A DNA stretch of 18,565 bases from Alphaproteobacteria bacterium (GCA_023301785.1 JALZUF010000074.1:1-18565), one strand, 5' to 3'. Shown: positions 7,057-14,726, counted from the first letter of the stretch. The notes: a model not told the origin generated them from the sequence alone. Numbers and translations: made by a program.

Positions 7057-8481
7057 CTAAGCCGCGACCATAGCTTGTGGCCCTAGTTGAGCTGGAGCGG
7101 CTGGTTCATAAACAGCTTCGTTAGCTGGCGTTCCTACATCTTGCCTTGCAATCATTGTTGGTTGATCACGCAACTGCACAGGATCATAGCCCGCCACTTC
7201 CAATCGGCGAATATTAACCGAGGCGTCCATTTCAATCCCCGCATAGAATTCACGCGGACTTGTGCCGGTCAAATCCCAAAATGGTTGATTTTCCGTAAAA
7301 TCCATGTTAGGCTGTATTGTTGGATCAGGGTTAAAGTTGGTGGCTAACAGCTCAGGATCAAGTCCTAAGCCGGCGTTCTGAACTAAGCCGTTAGTCACAT
7401 ACTCTGCTGCTGAATCCGACATCCCTTCAAGCGCAGGACTGCCACCAGTGACAGATGCGTGCGCACCAGGAAAAACTGCCTCATCGCGAGTTGGGTCGCC
7501 AATTGTATCTGGCCCCATCACGAGAGGGGTAAATTTATCTCTTGTTTCATCTAAGGCAAGCGCATTGATTGCGTAATCCGCGCTGTTGCCTATCTCTCTA
7601 TCATAATAATCTAAATCTTCGCGTGTCCATCGACGAAACTCGCCTGGTAAGCCACGGGAATCCACGGGATCAAATGTACCTAAAGCCATTGACGGTCGAT
7701 CCAAAAACGTAAAATTCTCTTGAAACTCAATTAACATTGGGTGATCTGCCGTAAGCCCGTCTGATGTATGCAAATCATAAGCCTGCATCGCAAGCGCATC
7801 CATTGCCACAACATCTTCTGGATTATTCAGGTCATACCCCTCGAAATTAACAATACCAATACGATCAATCATATCTGTTAATTCATCTGCCATGACGGCA
7901 CCGCGACTACTACCAACAATCGTAATCTTGTCACCAGGTTGGTACGTTAAACAAATCTCTTTATAGGCTTCCATCATGATGGCGGCGTAATCTCCACCTG
8001 TTCCTTGATCAATCAAATCACCTAGGTCACTTCCAAAAACACCGTTTGCTCCTGAAGAGTGCGTGCCTGGCCCATCAACCATATAGCCACGTTGCACCAT
8101 ACCATTTTCATCACGTTCAGATAGGCTGTTATAAATTTTCTCTGGATTATCAGGTGTGCCATCATTTTGACGTTGCCCTGTTCCCGCAATGCAAATGACG
8201 TGGTGTGTCGGTTCACCTGCATGTGGTTCATAATCTATCTCCACAACGGAATCAGCACCCCGTTCAGGATGCCGTACTAATTCAAAATCTCTTTTAATGT
8301 CCGCTATTGCGTCTTGTGTATCATCCACGAATTCGGGAATATCGTCTGTAAAAAATTCTGCAACTTCGTTTAATGGATGATCTTCATTATCTGCTACACG
8401 ATTTATCTCAGCACTAGCTCTGTCAGTGAATCTATCCCACTCTCGACTTACGCTATTTTTAAATTTGCTAAACAATCCCAT
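7057..8481 (-). CDS. DUF2235 / Tle1-like alpha/beta hydrolase (putative phospholipase)
   Basis: A 474-residue protein with the organisation of the DUF2235 alpha/beta-hydrolase family, which includes type VI secretion phospholipase effectors of the Tle1 class. The domain starts with a beta strand and oxyanion loop (HHVICIAGTGQ, 93-103). The nucleophile elbow is GSSRG (190-194, S192). The acid is in LGTFDPVDS (D271). The family-typical helix NALALDETRDKFTP is at 306-319. The catalytic histidine is in FPGAHASVTGG (H341). The first 80 residues are charged and helical. The C-terminus after about 380 is less conserved and ends in an Ala/Pro-rich tail. There is no signal peptide and no PAAR or VgrG domain. 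The ribosome binding site is weak. The gene is divergent from a lipoprotein gene. A lipase role is inference from the family. Confidence 0.8.
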   Translation of the reverse strand: MGLFSKFKNSVSREWDRFTDRASAEINRVADNEDHPLNEVAEFFTDDIPEFVDDTQDAIADIKRDFELVRHPERGADSVVEIDYEPHAGEPTHHVICIAGTGQRQNDGTPDNPEKIYNSLSERDENGMVQRGYMVDGPGTHSSGANGVFGSDLGDLIDQGTGGDYAAIMMEAYKEICLTYQPGDKITIVGSSRGAVMADELTDMIDRIGIVNFEGYDLNNPEDVVAMDALAMQAYDLHTSDGLTADHPMLIEFQENFTFLDRPSMALGTFDPVDSRGLPGEFRRWTREDLDYYDREIGNSADYAINALALDETRDKFTPLVMGPDTIGDPTRDEAVFPGAHASVTGGSPALEGMSDSAAEYVTNGLVQNAGLGLDPELLATNFNPDPTIQPNMDFTENQPFWDLTGTSPREFYAGIEMDASVNIRRLEVAGYDPVQLRDQPTMIARQDVGTPANEAVYEPAAPAQLGPQAMVAA

Positions 8482-8714
8482 AATTGCATTCTAACAAATG
8501 GAGACCTTCAACCGCAAATTATAGACATAAAACATAACTAAACTGTTAATATTATTGACAAATTCCAACAATCACTTAAAGTATCATCGCTTTAACATAT
8601 TGTAATTTTATTGCGTTTTAAGCAGAAATTTCATTATTTTTGTTTTTTTTGTTGATTTTATGGAAATGAAAATGTAGAAAAGCATAGAATTTAAACAAAG
8701 TGGGAATAGCAATT
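8482..8714. promoter_or_regulatory. A/T-rich divergent intergenic region
   Basis: These 233 nt separate the divergent hydrolase and lipoprotein genes and hold no gene I can support. The best plus-strand promoter candidate is TTGATT (8652-8657), a 17-nt spacer and TAGAAA (8675-8680), upstream of the lipoprotein gene. A perfect TTGACA at 8555-8560 has no good -10 at normal spacing. A T-run at 8642-8650 lies between them. Nothing convincing was seen for the hydrolase promoter. Confidence 0.35.
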
Positions 8715-9506
8715 ATGAGTCAACATCAATTAGCAAAAGCAACTATTATAGGAGTAGGCTTAGCCCTAGCCGCTTGTTCTGCCCCAAAACTTTCACAAGA
8801 ACAAGTTGATGACATTAATAGCAGAATTGATCCTCTTTGCTCAGATCCAACTGTGCAACTGGATAGACAATCTGTATTTAATTGCCACCAACAATTCAAT
8901 TCAGCTCGTAACGATGTTAATTATATCATTGTAGGAAGCCAAAGAGATAAAGAAATCATAGCAGCTCAGGAAAAAGGCAGTACAAAAGATAAATTTCTTT
9001 CTTGGGTACCTGGTCGCGGAGGCGATGAAGATCAACAACTCTCAGCTCAGGAAACATTGCCTGAACAAAGCGTTGCCAACCGTGTTTTCTCTTTAAACGA
9101 GGTTGACTTGATTGTACCAAAACATCAAATGGTTTGTCATGAAGTAACATACGGAAACGAAGCTGGTTTTTATACTGAAAGCAATTCTGGAAGATCCGTG
9201 ACGTATGACGGCTTAACATTTAATCCAGATACTGGTGATCAGGTGCGAGCAAATGATGCAGGCTTACCTATCTTTGCTATTCAGTATATACCAGAAATAG
9301 ATTCAAAGCTTTGCTTTACAAGAAGCCAAGACAACGGATTTGTTCGTGCCTATCATGTTCAACCTAATTTACTAGAAAACTTTTCTAAAGAGGTAACGAG
9401 TAGTGTCGTAGATGTAGTTAAAGGTGCGGCCAAAGGAGTTTACGAACATTTCCAAAACCCAACAGAAACGCGAGTCATTAAAGAACCCGCACCAGTCACT
9501 CAATAA
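8715..9506 (+). CDS. Putative lipoprotein with four extra cysteines
   Basis: A 263-residue exported lipoprotein. A short N-terminus and a hydrophobic stretch lead to the lipobox LAAC (lipidated C21), followed by SAPK; +2 Ser suggests outer-membrane sorting if Lol rules apply. The mature part holds four more cysteines (C42, C57, C141, C200), which could form two disulfides in the periplasm. The middle (about 85-115) is charged and probably flexible, and 125-215 is beta-rich. An amphipathic segment (about 222-245) precedes a Pro-rich end. No family is recognised. The ATG at 8715 has GGGAA about 9 nt before it and is preferred over a GTG at 8700. It is followed after 19 nt by a small membrane peptide gene. 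It faces the DUF2235 hydrolase, so an immunity role is possible but not shown. Confidence 0.75.
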   Translation: MSQHQLAKATIIGVGLALAACSAPKLSQEQVDDINSRIDPLCSDPTVQLDRQSVFNCHQQFNSARNDVNYIIVGSQRDKEIIAAQEKGSTKDKFLSWVPGRGGDEDQQLSAQETLPEQSVANRVFSLNEVDLIVPKHQMVCHEVTYGNEAGFYTESNSGRSVTYDGLTFNPDTGDQVRANDAGLPIFAIQYIPEIDSKLCFTRSQDNGFVRAYHVQPNLLENFSKEVTSSVVDVVKGAAKGVYEHFQNPTETRVIKEPAPVTQ

Positions 9507-9525
9507 CAAAAAAGGTAAATAAAAA

Positions 9526-9717
9526 ATGAAACCACGTACTTTATTATTTGTTGGCGCAGTAGGTTTAGGTATTGCGGCAGTATGGTCTGAAAAAAGCAGT
9601 ATTAAAACTGGTGAAGCAGATATCGATCAAGCACCAACACCAACAACTATGGTCGCGGATGCCGCACCATCAGCCATAACAAATTCAGCGCCTGCTAGAA
9701 ACTTTACAATAGTTTAA
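9526..9717 (+). CDS. Small membrane-anchored or secreted peptide, 63 residues
   Basis: A short protein with a basic N-terminus (MKPR) and one hydrophobic segment (about residues 5-20), followed by a tail rich in Ala, Pro and Thr with acidic residues. It could be a membrane-anchored peptide or an exported one, although there is no clear signal-peptidase site. AAGGT lies about 9 nt before the ATG. It starts 19 nt after the lipoprotein gene and ends 20 nt before a strong terminator, so it is the last gene of a two-gene operon. No homologous family is recognised. Confidence 0.65.
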   Translation: MKPRTLLFVGAVGLGIAAVWSEKSSIKTGEADIDQAPTPTTMVADAAPSAITNSAPARNFTIV

Positions 9718-9736
9718 ACGAAGAAATTACCCACTT

Positions 9737-9776
9737 AAAAATGCGTTGTCTTTGGGGAGAGGATAACGCATTTTTT
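9737..9776. terminator. Bidirectional Rho-independent terminator
   Basis: A perfect 11-bp stem, AAAAATGCGTT (9737-9747) with AACGCATTTTT (9765-9775), encloses a 17-nt loop. It has a T-run on the plus strand and, because of the leading A-run, a T-run on the minus strand too. It ends the lipoprotein operon on one side and the fabB-yciI-fabI-PQ-loop operon on the other. The stop codon of the last minus-strand gene (9777-9775) overlaps its T-run. Confidence 0.88.
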
Positions 9777-10347
9777 ATTTATCTACGGCTCTTCTGCGTA
9801 ACAATAAATACGCCACAAAGAAAAAATTTATAATGATGAAAGTCACTGGATACAGATATGTTGTGACTGTATATGCCTCCAAAGCAAAAAACGATAACGT
9901 AAACACAATAACAGACAAGGCCCACATAATAGCCCCCTCTTCGTATGGCTTATGCCAAGATTTACGAATAGTTGGCACGTAGCCAATCGCATCAATACCA
10001 ACAACTAAAATAACCGACCACAACGGATTATTTGTAATGATCCATAAAGGAATCGCCGCGAGCGCCGCAAATAAAACCACCCAATCAATACGCTTAATAT
10101 CTTTAGTGCCTCGCCAATACGCACTAATAGCAATACTCACGCAAAGCACAGAGTTAGCAAGCAAGAGCCAACTACCCGCGCCCGCTTCTTCAGCAAGTTG
10201 AATATACCCTGCTATCGCGCAGACGACACTCCAAATAATCCAAGAAAACATATGTGGTTTGTTTGTGCCTTTGTAAATTCCCCAAAGATAGGGAGTAACG
10301 CCGACAAAGCTTAAGATAATCGCTGTAAGAGCAAATATTTCGTTCAA
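9775..10347 (-). CDS. PQ-loop/SWEET-like seven-helix membrane protein
   Basis: A 190-residue, very hydrophobic protein with about seven transmembrane segments (near 3-20, 34-50, 59-76, 89-105, 109-126, 140-158 and 162-185). Two similar motifs at the start of each half, TPYLWGIYKGTNKPH and YVPTIRKSWHKPYEEG, each have a Pro followed by Lys-Pro and then a Trp-rich helix. This resembles the paired 3-helix bundles of the PQ-loop/SWEET superfamily. The canonical PQ dipeptide is replaced by PY and PT, so the family call is tentative and a transport substrate cannot be named. The only reasonable start is TTG at 10347, one codon after the fabI stop and in the same frame. Expression probably depends on translational coupling with fabI. 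It is the last gene before a strong terminator. Confidence 0.7.
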   Translation of the reverse strand: MNEIFALTAIILSFVGVTPYLWGIYKGTNKPHMFSWIIWSVVCAIAGYIQLAEEAGAGSWLLLANSVLCVSIAISAYWRGTKDIKRIDWVVLFAALAAIPLWIITNNPLWSVILVVGIDAIGYVPTIRKSWHKPYEEGAIMWALSVIVFTLSFFALEAYTVTTYLYPVTFIIINFFFVAYLLLRRRAVDK

Positions 10348-10350
10348 AGG

Positions 10351-11163
10351 TTAACCAAACTCTTTCAAATTCTCATGTGGAATCATGCCAACGGCATTGA
10401 ACCCGCAATCAACATAATGAATTTCACCTGTTACCGCACCACCAAGGTCAGACAACAGGTATAGCCCTGCGCCACCCAACTCGTCCAATTCAACAGGACG
10501 CTTCAATGGCGCTGTCAATTGATTATATTTAAACGTTGTACGCGCAGATCCAATAACTGCGCCCGCCAACGTACGCATCGGCCCAGCCGAAATAGCATTT
10601 ACACGAATTCCATCTTGCCCTAAATCTGCGGCCAAATAACGTACTGATGATTCCAATGCCGCTTTCGCAACACCCATTACGTTATAACTCGGCATCGCTT
10701 TTTCTGCCCCGTAATACGATAACGTCACTGCGCTACTACCTGGCTTCATCATCGGCGCCGCGCGGCGCATAACACTGGTGAAACTATAACAAGAAATATG
10801 CATTGAATTTAAAAAGTTCTTCAATGACGTATCAACATAACGCCCTTTTAATTCCTCTTTATCCGAATAGGCAATCGCATGAATAACAAAATCAATCTCG
10901 CCCCATTCTTGTTTTAGTGTCGCAAAAACATTATCTAAATCATCTTCGTTTGACACATCGCAATCAATAAGAACATCAGCACCAATACTGGCCGCCAAAG
11001 GCTTTACACGTTTACCAAACGCATCGCCTTGATACGTAAATGCCATCTCTGCGCCATGCGCATGAAGTGTTCGCGCCATACCCCAAGCAATAGACTTCTC
11101 ATTTGCTACACCCATGACAAGACCACGTTTGCCCTTCATTAGTTCTGATTTCATTTCAGTCAT
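10351..11163 (-). CDS. fabI: Enoyl-[acyl-carrier-protein] reductase (NADH)
   Basis: Reduces trans-2-enoyl-ACP to acyl-ACP in the last step of each type II fatty-acid elongation cycle. The 270-residue protein has the FabI signature: GVANEKSIAWG near the N-terminus for NADH binding, and the divergent catalytic set SYYGAEKAMPSYNVMGVAK with Y150, Y160 and K167. These have the same spacing as E. coli Y146, Y156 and K163. The ISAGPMRTLA loop, which contacts substrate and triclosan-type inhibitors, follows. I chose ATG at 11163 rather than an earlier in-frame start at 11220. The former lies one base after the stop of the yciI-like gene and gives the normal family length. The gene is third in the fabB operon. 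The identification is firm. Confidence 0.96.
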   Translation of the reverse strand: MTEMKSELMKGKRGLVMGVANEKSIAWGMARTLHAHGAEMAFTYQGDAFGKRVKPLAASIGADVLIDCDVSNEDDLDNVFATLKQEWGEIDFVIHAIAYSDKEELKGRYVDTSLKNFLNSMHISCYSFTSVMRRAAPMMKPGSSAVTLSYYGAEKAMPSYNVMGVAKAALESSVRYLAADLGQDGIRVNAISAGPMRTLAGAVIGSARTTFKYNQLTAPLKRPVELDELGGAGLYLLSDLGGAVTGEIHYVDCGFNAVGMIPHENLKEFG

Positions 11164-11164
11164 A

Positions 11165-11497
11165 TTATTTTTGTCTCTCTTCAAAAAATTCTTTTGGGCG
11201 ATTAAATTGTGACGGGTCACGTGTTTGACAACGCTTTATTTCTCGCTTGCGCCAAACATCACCAACAACGTAAGGCTCTTTTTTTAACCATTGGTTAAGG
11301 GCGGCTTCACTTTCAAAATCAACAACGTACATTGATCCAATCATATCGCCATCATCATTTGTCAACGCCGCGCCATACCAAAGATTACCTTCAGCAACCA
11401 GCTTGTCACCCATCGCAATATGATCTGGACGTGCATTCGCGCGACGTTCTTTAGCACCCTCGTCTGTGCCATCATAACCTAAAACCAAAAACTGCAT
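11165..11497 (-). CDS. YciI-family protein
   Basis: A 110-residue protein of the YciI/YCII dimeric ferredoxin-like fold. It has an N-terminal MQFLVLGYDG strand, a helix with RPDHIAMGDKL (conserved H26, D31), the ALTNDDGDMIGSMYVVDF strand pair and the W-x-x-x-EPYVVGDVW segment. The biochemical role of this family is largely unassigned; a His-Asp pair is proposed as the active site. The last 20 residues extend beyond the core fold and are charged. Its ATG overlaps the fabB stop by one base (TAATG), and its stop is one base before the fabI ATG, so translation should be coupled to both. Sitting between fabB and fabI suggests a role connected with fatty-acid synthesis, but that is inference. Confidence 0.85.
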   Translation of the reverse strand: MQFLVLGYDGTDEGAKERRANARPDHIAMGDKLVAEGNLWYGAALTNDDGDMIGSMYVVDFESEAALNQWLKKEPYVVGDVWRKREIKRCQTRDPSQFNRPKEFFEERQK

Positions 11498-12732
11498 TAG
11501 TCGTCTACCTTGCTCATAACCAATGTACAGTTTGTGCCACCAAAGCCAAACGAGTTACTCATCACAGATTGATGGTTCACGCCATCTACGCGCTTCAGAG
11601 CAATAGGCATACCTTCTGCACCCTCGTCCAACGTTTCAATATTGATCGACGGACAAACAAAGTCATTTTGCATCATTAAAATACAATAGATTGCTTCTTG
11701 AACACCTGTCGCCCCAAGGCTGTGCCCTGTCATCGACTTCGTTGCACTAATATGTGGCATATCCTTGCCTTCAAACACTTCACGGATAGCATTCAGCTCC
11801 GTGATATCTCCCGCAGGAGTCGATGTACCATGCGTATTAATATACGTCACTGGCTTATCAATCGTGCTCATGGCTTGTTGCATACAACGTACTGCGCCCT
11901 CACCACTTGGTGCAACCATATCCGCACCATCTGATGTCGCGCCATACCCCGTTACTTCAGCATAAATTTTTGCGCCACGTGCTTTCGCCGCTTCGTATTC
12001 TTCCAACACAACAACGCCGCCGCCGCCAGCAATCACAAAGCCATCACGATTTGCATCATAAGCCTTAGCCGCCTTTTCTGGTTCATCATTATTTTTCGAG
12101 CTCATTGCGCCCATGGCATCAAACAGAACAGACAACGTCCAATCCAATTCTTCACCACCACCAGCAAACATAATATCTTGCTTACCAAGTTGAATTTGCT
12201 CAACCGCGTTCCCAATACAATGGGCACTTGTTGAACAAGCAGAACTGATTGAGTAGTTCACACCTTTAATCTTAAAGTTTGTCGCAATCGTTGCAGAGTT
12301 TGTTGAACTCATACATTTAGGCACAGCAAATGGGCCAACACGTTTAGGTCCCTTCTCACGCGCAATATCTGCCGCCGCGACTTGAGAACGTGTCGATGGG
12401 CCACCAGAGCCCATAACGATCCCTGTACGCGGGTTAGAAACTTGATCATCACCCAATCCAGCATCCGCAATCGCCTGCTCCATCGCCAAATGATTATACG
12501 CAGCACCATCGCCCATAAAGCGAAGCACGCGCTTATCAATTAGTGCCGCTAAATCTACATTAGGTTTCCCTGAAACTTGAGATCTAAACCCCATCTCCGC
12601 ATAGGTGTCATCTTTCGTAATGCCAGATTTACCCGCTTTTAAGCTTTCAAGAACTTCATCAGTATTATTGCCTATACAGGAAATAATACCCAATCCCGTC
12701 ACAACGACGCGTTTATGTGTGTTATTTGTCAT
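11497..12732 (-). CDS. fabB: 3-oxoacyl-[acyl-carrier-protein] synthase I
   Basis: Condenses malonyl-ACP with acyl-ACP and is required to elongate the cis-unsaturated C10 intermediate made by FabA. The 411-residue protein is very close to E. coli FabB throughout. It has the nucleophile in SISSACSTSAHCIGNAVEQI (C166), HGTSTPAGD (H301), K332 in ATKSM and TGHSLG (H337), and the C-terminal SNSFGFGGTN loop. These motifs and the GGGEELDW and GYGATSDGADMVAPSGEGA segments mark KAS I rather than KAS II. I chose ATG at 12732 because the frame upstream of it (to 12768) adds residues not found in the family. No clear ribosome binding site is visible. A very weak minus-strand promoter candidate lies just upstream. 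The normal partner fabA is about 2 kb away, across a plus-strand cassette. Confidence 0.96.
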   Translation of the reverse strand: MTNNTHKRVVVTGLGIISCIGNNTDEVLESLKAGKSGITKDDTYAEMGFRSQVSGKPNVDLAALIDKRVLRFMGDGAAYNHLAMEQAIADAGLGDDQVSNPRTGIVMGSGGPSTRSQVAAADIAREKGPKRVGPFAVPKCMSSTNSATIATNFKIKGVNYSISSACSTSAHCIGNAVEQIQLGKQDIMFAGGGEELDWTLSVLFDAMGAMSSKNNDEPEKAAKAYDANRDGFVIAGGGGVVVLEEYEAAKARGAKIYAEVTGYGATSDGADMVAPSGEGAVRCMQQAMSTIDKPVTYINTHGTSTPAGDITELNAIREVFEGKDMPHISATKSMTGHSLGATGVQEAIYCILMMQNDFVCPSINIETLDEGAEGMPIALKRVDGVNHQSVMSNSFGFGGTNCTLVMSKVDD

Positions 12733-12837
12733 ACGCAATCTTTTATAGGATTCACGCCCCTGTGACAAATAAGAAATTGACTTTCCATATAATCAAGCTT
12801 AAGACGTATTATGATTTTATATAACTAAGTGAAAACA

Positions 12838-13356
12838 ATGTCACAATTACAAAAACACATTACAGAAGGGTTCAGCCTCGCCGCTCAAAGTAACGGCACG
12901 TTGGAAATTGCCTGCATATCGCCTCGTATAATAGTTTTACCCAATGTTGTTCAGCAAAAGCGCGAACAATTTAACCAAAGCGCTAAATCTAATTTTTACA
13001 GAGAACTTGCAAAACATAAACCTGAAATCCTTCACCAACTAGGCTTCAATAAAGATCAAATTAAAGACATTGAAAAAAGAGGTACTAAAGCAATAAGACG
13101 CCACACAAATAAGCTTTTTGATCAATATGACTTAGATCATATATTGTCATTACGCCTAGGAGGCTCTAACAGTCACGATAACCTTTGCCTAACTCCTAAA
13201 TTTGTGAACAAAGCAAAATCTCGCATGGAAGAAGCGCAAATCATACTATTTCCTGACTTGGATTACACGCAAACCATCGTACCCACAAAACTAAAAACTG
13301 GTAAACATCGAAGCATCATACCACTAGATAGCGTAAACAAACTTCAAGCAGCATAA
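12838..13356 (+). CDS. HNH endonuclease, toxin-like
   Basis: A 172-residue protein with a beta-beta-alpha metal HNH nuclease motif in its second half. DLDHILSLRLGGSN (D100, H101, G108-G109) leads to DNLCL (N115) and then to FVNKAKS (N124, K125), which matches the DH...GGxN...NLxL...N/H pattern. A helical segment before it (residues about 53-83, FYRELAKHKPEILHQLGF) resembles the lead-in found in polymorphic-toxin and bacteriocin HNH domains. There is no signal peptide or recognisable delivery domain. The first 50 residues are unassigned. ATG at 12838 is preferred over GTG at 12829; the ribosome binding site is weak. It is the first gene of a plus-strand cassette placed between fabB and fabA, and is followed after 18 nt by a small beta-rich protein. 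The target is unknown. Confidence 0.8.
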   Translation: MSQLQKHITEGFSLAAQSNGTLEIACISPRIIVLPNVVQQKREQFNQSAKSNFYRELAKHKPEILHQLGFNKDQIKDIEKRGTKAIRRHTNKLFDQYDLDHILSLRLGGSNSHDNLCLTPKFVNKAKSRMEEAQIILFPDLDYTQTIVPTKLKTGKHRSIIPLDSVNKLQAA

Positions 13357-13374
13357 CTTAAGAAAGAGAAAAAA

Positions 13375-13671
13375 ATGGATACATCAAACCTACAAGTTGG
13401 AAATCAATTCAACACATCGGGTCACATAGAAATATTGGGCACAACCATGGCAAAAGACCAACGTAACAACCACAGAACTGCCTACAGAGCTTCCCAATCA
13501 GAAGCCCCCGACATTGTAAGCCAAAATAGAGAAAACCATGGTCGCGGCCTAGCAAACTCATGGGTTCAAGTCATCCGTTTAAATGAAGCCGGCACAACGG
13601 CGGTTCTTCAAGAGTTAGATGCCGAAAAACAACCTAAAGCATTAGGTTTTCTAATATCACTGAAAACTTAA
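13375..13671 (+). CDS. Small beta-rich protein 1 of the HNH cassette
   Basis: A 98-residue soluble protein that I do not recognise. It opens with LQVGNQFNTSGHIEIL. The middle (about 25-60) is polar, basic and probably disordered, rich in Asn, Gln and Arg. It ends in a predicted strand pair, WVQVIRLNEAGTTAVLQELD (63-82), followed by LGFLISL. The ending resembles the V-V/I-E..-T-V-L..D segment of the two proteins encoded downstream, which suggests remote paralogy. AAGAAAGAG lies about 6 nt before the ATG. It follows the HNH gene by 18 nt, so the pair is likely co-transcribed. An immunity or antidote role for the nuclease is conceivable from position only. No motif supports it. Confidence 0.65.
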   Translation: MDTSNLQVGNQFNTSGHIEILGTTMAKDQRNNHRTAYRASQSEAPDIVSQNRENHGRGLANSWVQVIRLNEAGTTAVLQELDAEKQPKALGFLISLKT

Positions 13672-13678
13672 TCTATAA

Positions 13679-13707
13679 TTGACAGAACATTTCTTATTTT
13701 CTATAAC
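13679..13707 (+). promoter_or_regulatory. Strong sigma70-type promoter inside the cassette
   Basis: A perfect TTGACA (13679-13684), an optimal 17-nt spacer and TATAAC (13702-13707, 5 of 6) lie in the 64-nt gap before the gene at 13736. The predicted start near 13713 leaves a leader of about 23 nt that contains a good GGAGAG ribosome binding site. This is the best consensus promoter in the window and would drive the last two cassette genes separately from the HNH gene. Confidence 0.75.
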
Positions 13708-13735
13708 CGGTAGATATTCATAATCGGAGAGTAAA

Positions 13736-14041
13736 ATGATTACATTTAGACAAGGCGCAAAAATCGAGTTAACAGGCGCATGGGGCGTCAAAGATCTTTT
13801 AACAGGCGGAAATGTTATAGAGATTGGCCTTAACGCAAATAACGAAGACCTAGACTTAGGAGCAGATACACTTGCTGGAACATTTACAGTAATAGAATCC
13901 GATAAACGCCAAACTGTCTTGGAAGCCGATCAAGATGGCTTAACTGTTTTTGCTGAAACTCAAGAATTAGCACAACGTGGCGCCACCACTTCAGTGGGAA
14001 CAAAACCCGGCATCGACCCCGCCTTAATGTACGTAGGATAA
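13736..14041 (+). CDS. Small beta-rich protein 2 of the HNH cassette
   Basis: A 101-residue soluble protein with no recognised family. The start, ITFRQGAKIELTGAWG, is followed by alternating strand-like segments. The core TFTVIESDKRQTVLEADQDG (49-68) matches, in spacing and in key residues (V-I-E, T-V-L, D), a segment of the protein encoded next. The last 30 residues are Gly/Thr/Pro-rich. GGAGAG lies 6 nt before the ATG, one of the better ribosome binding sites here. The gene has its own consensus promoter and ends 4 nt before the next ATG, so the two are co-transcribed and probably coupled. The composition is acidic. No catalytic motif is visible; a small beta-barrel or binding module is the most reasonable reading. 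Confidence 0.7.
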   Translation: MITFRQGAKIELTGAWGVKDLLTGGNVIEIGLNANNEDLDLGADTLAGTFTVIESDKRQTVLEADQDGLTVFAETQELAQRGATTSVGTKPGIDPALMYVG

Positions 14042-14045
14042 AATT

Positions 14046-14726
14046 ATGTCAGAACCAATCAAAGTAGGCGATCATCTAAAACTTGCAAGACGCTGGATTA
14101 AGCTAGGTAGCGGTTACAGCAATGTTGAAAACTATAAGTTTGTACCAGCAGGCACAAAAACTTTACCACCTGCCATGAACGGCGAAGCAGAAGATAGATA
14201 TGTCGTTGTCGTTGAGACCAACGATAAAAAAACAGTCCTGAAGCCAACTGATCCAAGAAGAAAAATTACGATTAACGTTGATACCTCAGACCTAAGTGCG
14301 GAAGGTTCAACAACTATTCCTATCGCTGATTACTTTGGGCCTAGGGCAGCAAAAAAAGTTGCCCCGTCAGACGAGCAACCTACACAATCTACTTTCGAAA
14401 GATGTATCAGTTCAAATAACGCTGTAGCCACTGCATTGAAAATTGTTGCTGCACCAGCTCTTGCCTTTAGTACTGTGATGGCCGCATCTGGCGTTGATGC
14501 ATTGCTAAATTATCAAGATAGAGAAGCAGCGTGCACAGATAAGATGACACAATTAACGAGTGATTTTTACGAACGCGCCCCAGCAGGAGAAACGCCAGCT
14601 TTAAATAACGTCTATTTAGATGAAAACGAAACTGCCACTTATTTATCCAGCTTTGTGAAACCTAAAAAATGCTATCCAGCAACAGGTAGCGACAGAGTAA
14701 GATCCATCGGCTTTAGCATAGACTAA
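14046..14726 (+). CDS. Beta-module protein with one membrane span
   Basis: A 226-residue protein that I do not recognise. The N-terminal part (about 1-80) opens with IKVGDHLKLARRW and contains YVVVVETNDKKTVLKPTD (52-69), similar to the core of the preceding protein. A polar linker (80-118) leads to a single hydrophobic segment (about 128-152, ALKIVAAPALAFSTVMAASG). A C-terminal domain of about 75 residues then follows, with C163 and C209; C120 lies just before the span. With no N-terminal signal, this looks like a membrane protein with soluble domains on either side, although the topology cannot be fixed. AGGA lies about 8 nt before the ATG, overlapping the previous stop region. It converges on fabA with only 24 nt between stops and no terminator. 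Confidence 0.7.
   Translation: MSEPIKVGDHLKLARRWIKLGSGYSNVENYKFVPAGTKTLPPAMNGEAEDRYVVVVETNDKKTVLKPTDPRRKITINVDTSDLSAEGSTTIPIADYFGPRAAKKVAPSDEQPTQSTFERCISSNNAVATALKIVAAPALAFSTVMAASGVDALLNYQDREAACTDKMTQLTSDFYERAPAGETPALNNVYLDENETATYLSSFVKPKKCYPATGSDRVRSIGFSID

Noticed and set aside
8555..8560. Perfect TTGACA upstream of the lipoprotein gene
   Set aside because: No acceptable -10 lies at 16-18 nt; the best (TATCAT) is at 21 nt.
11164..11220. N-terminal extension of fabI into the yciI-like gene
   Set aside because: The extra 19 residues are not family-like and overlap coding DNA of yciI; ATG at 11163 gives the normal FabI start.
12309..12539. Minus-strand ORF within fabB, and plus-strand ORFs at 11698-11965
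   Set aside because: They are shadows of fabB, which is conserved over its full length.
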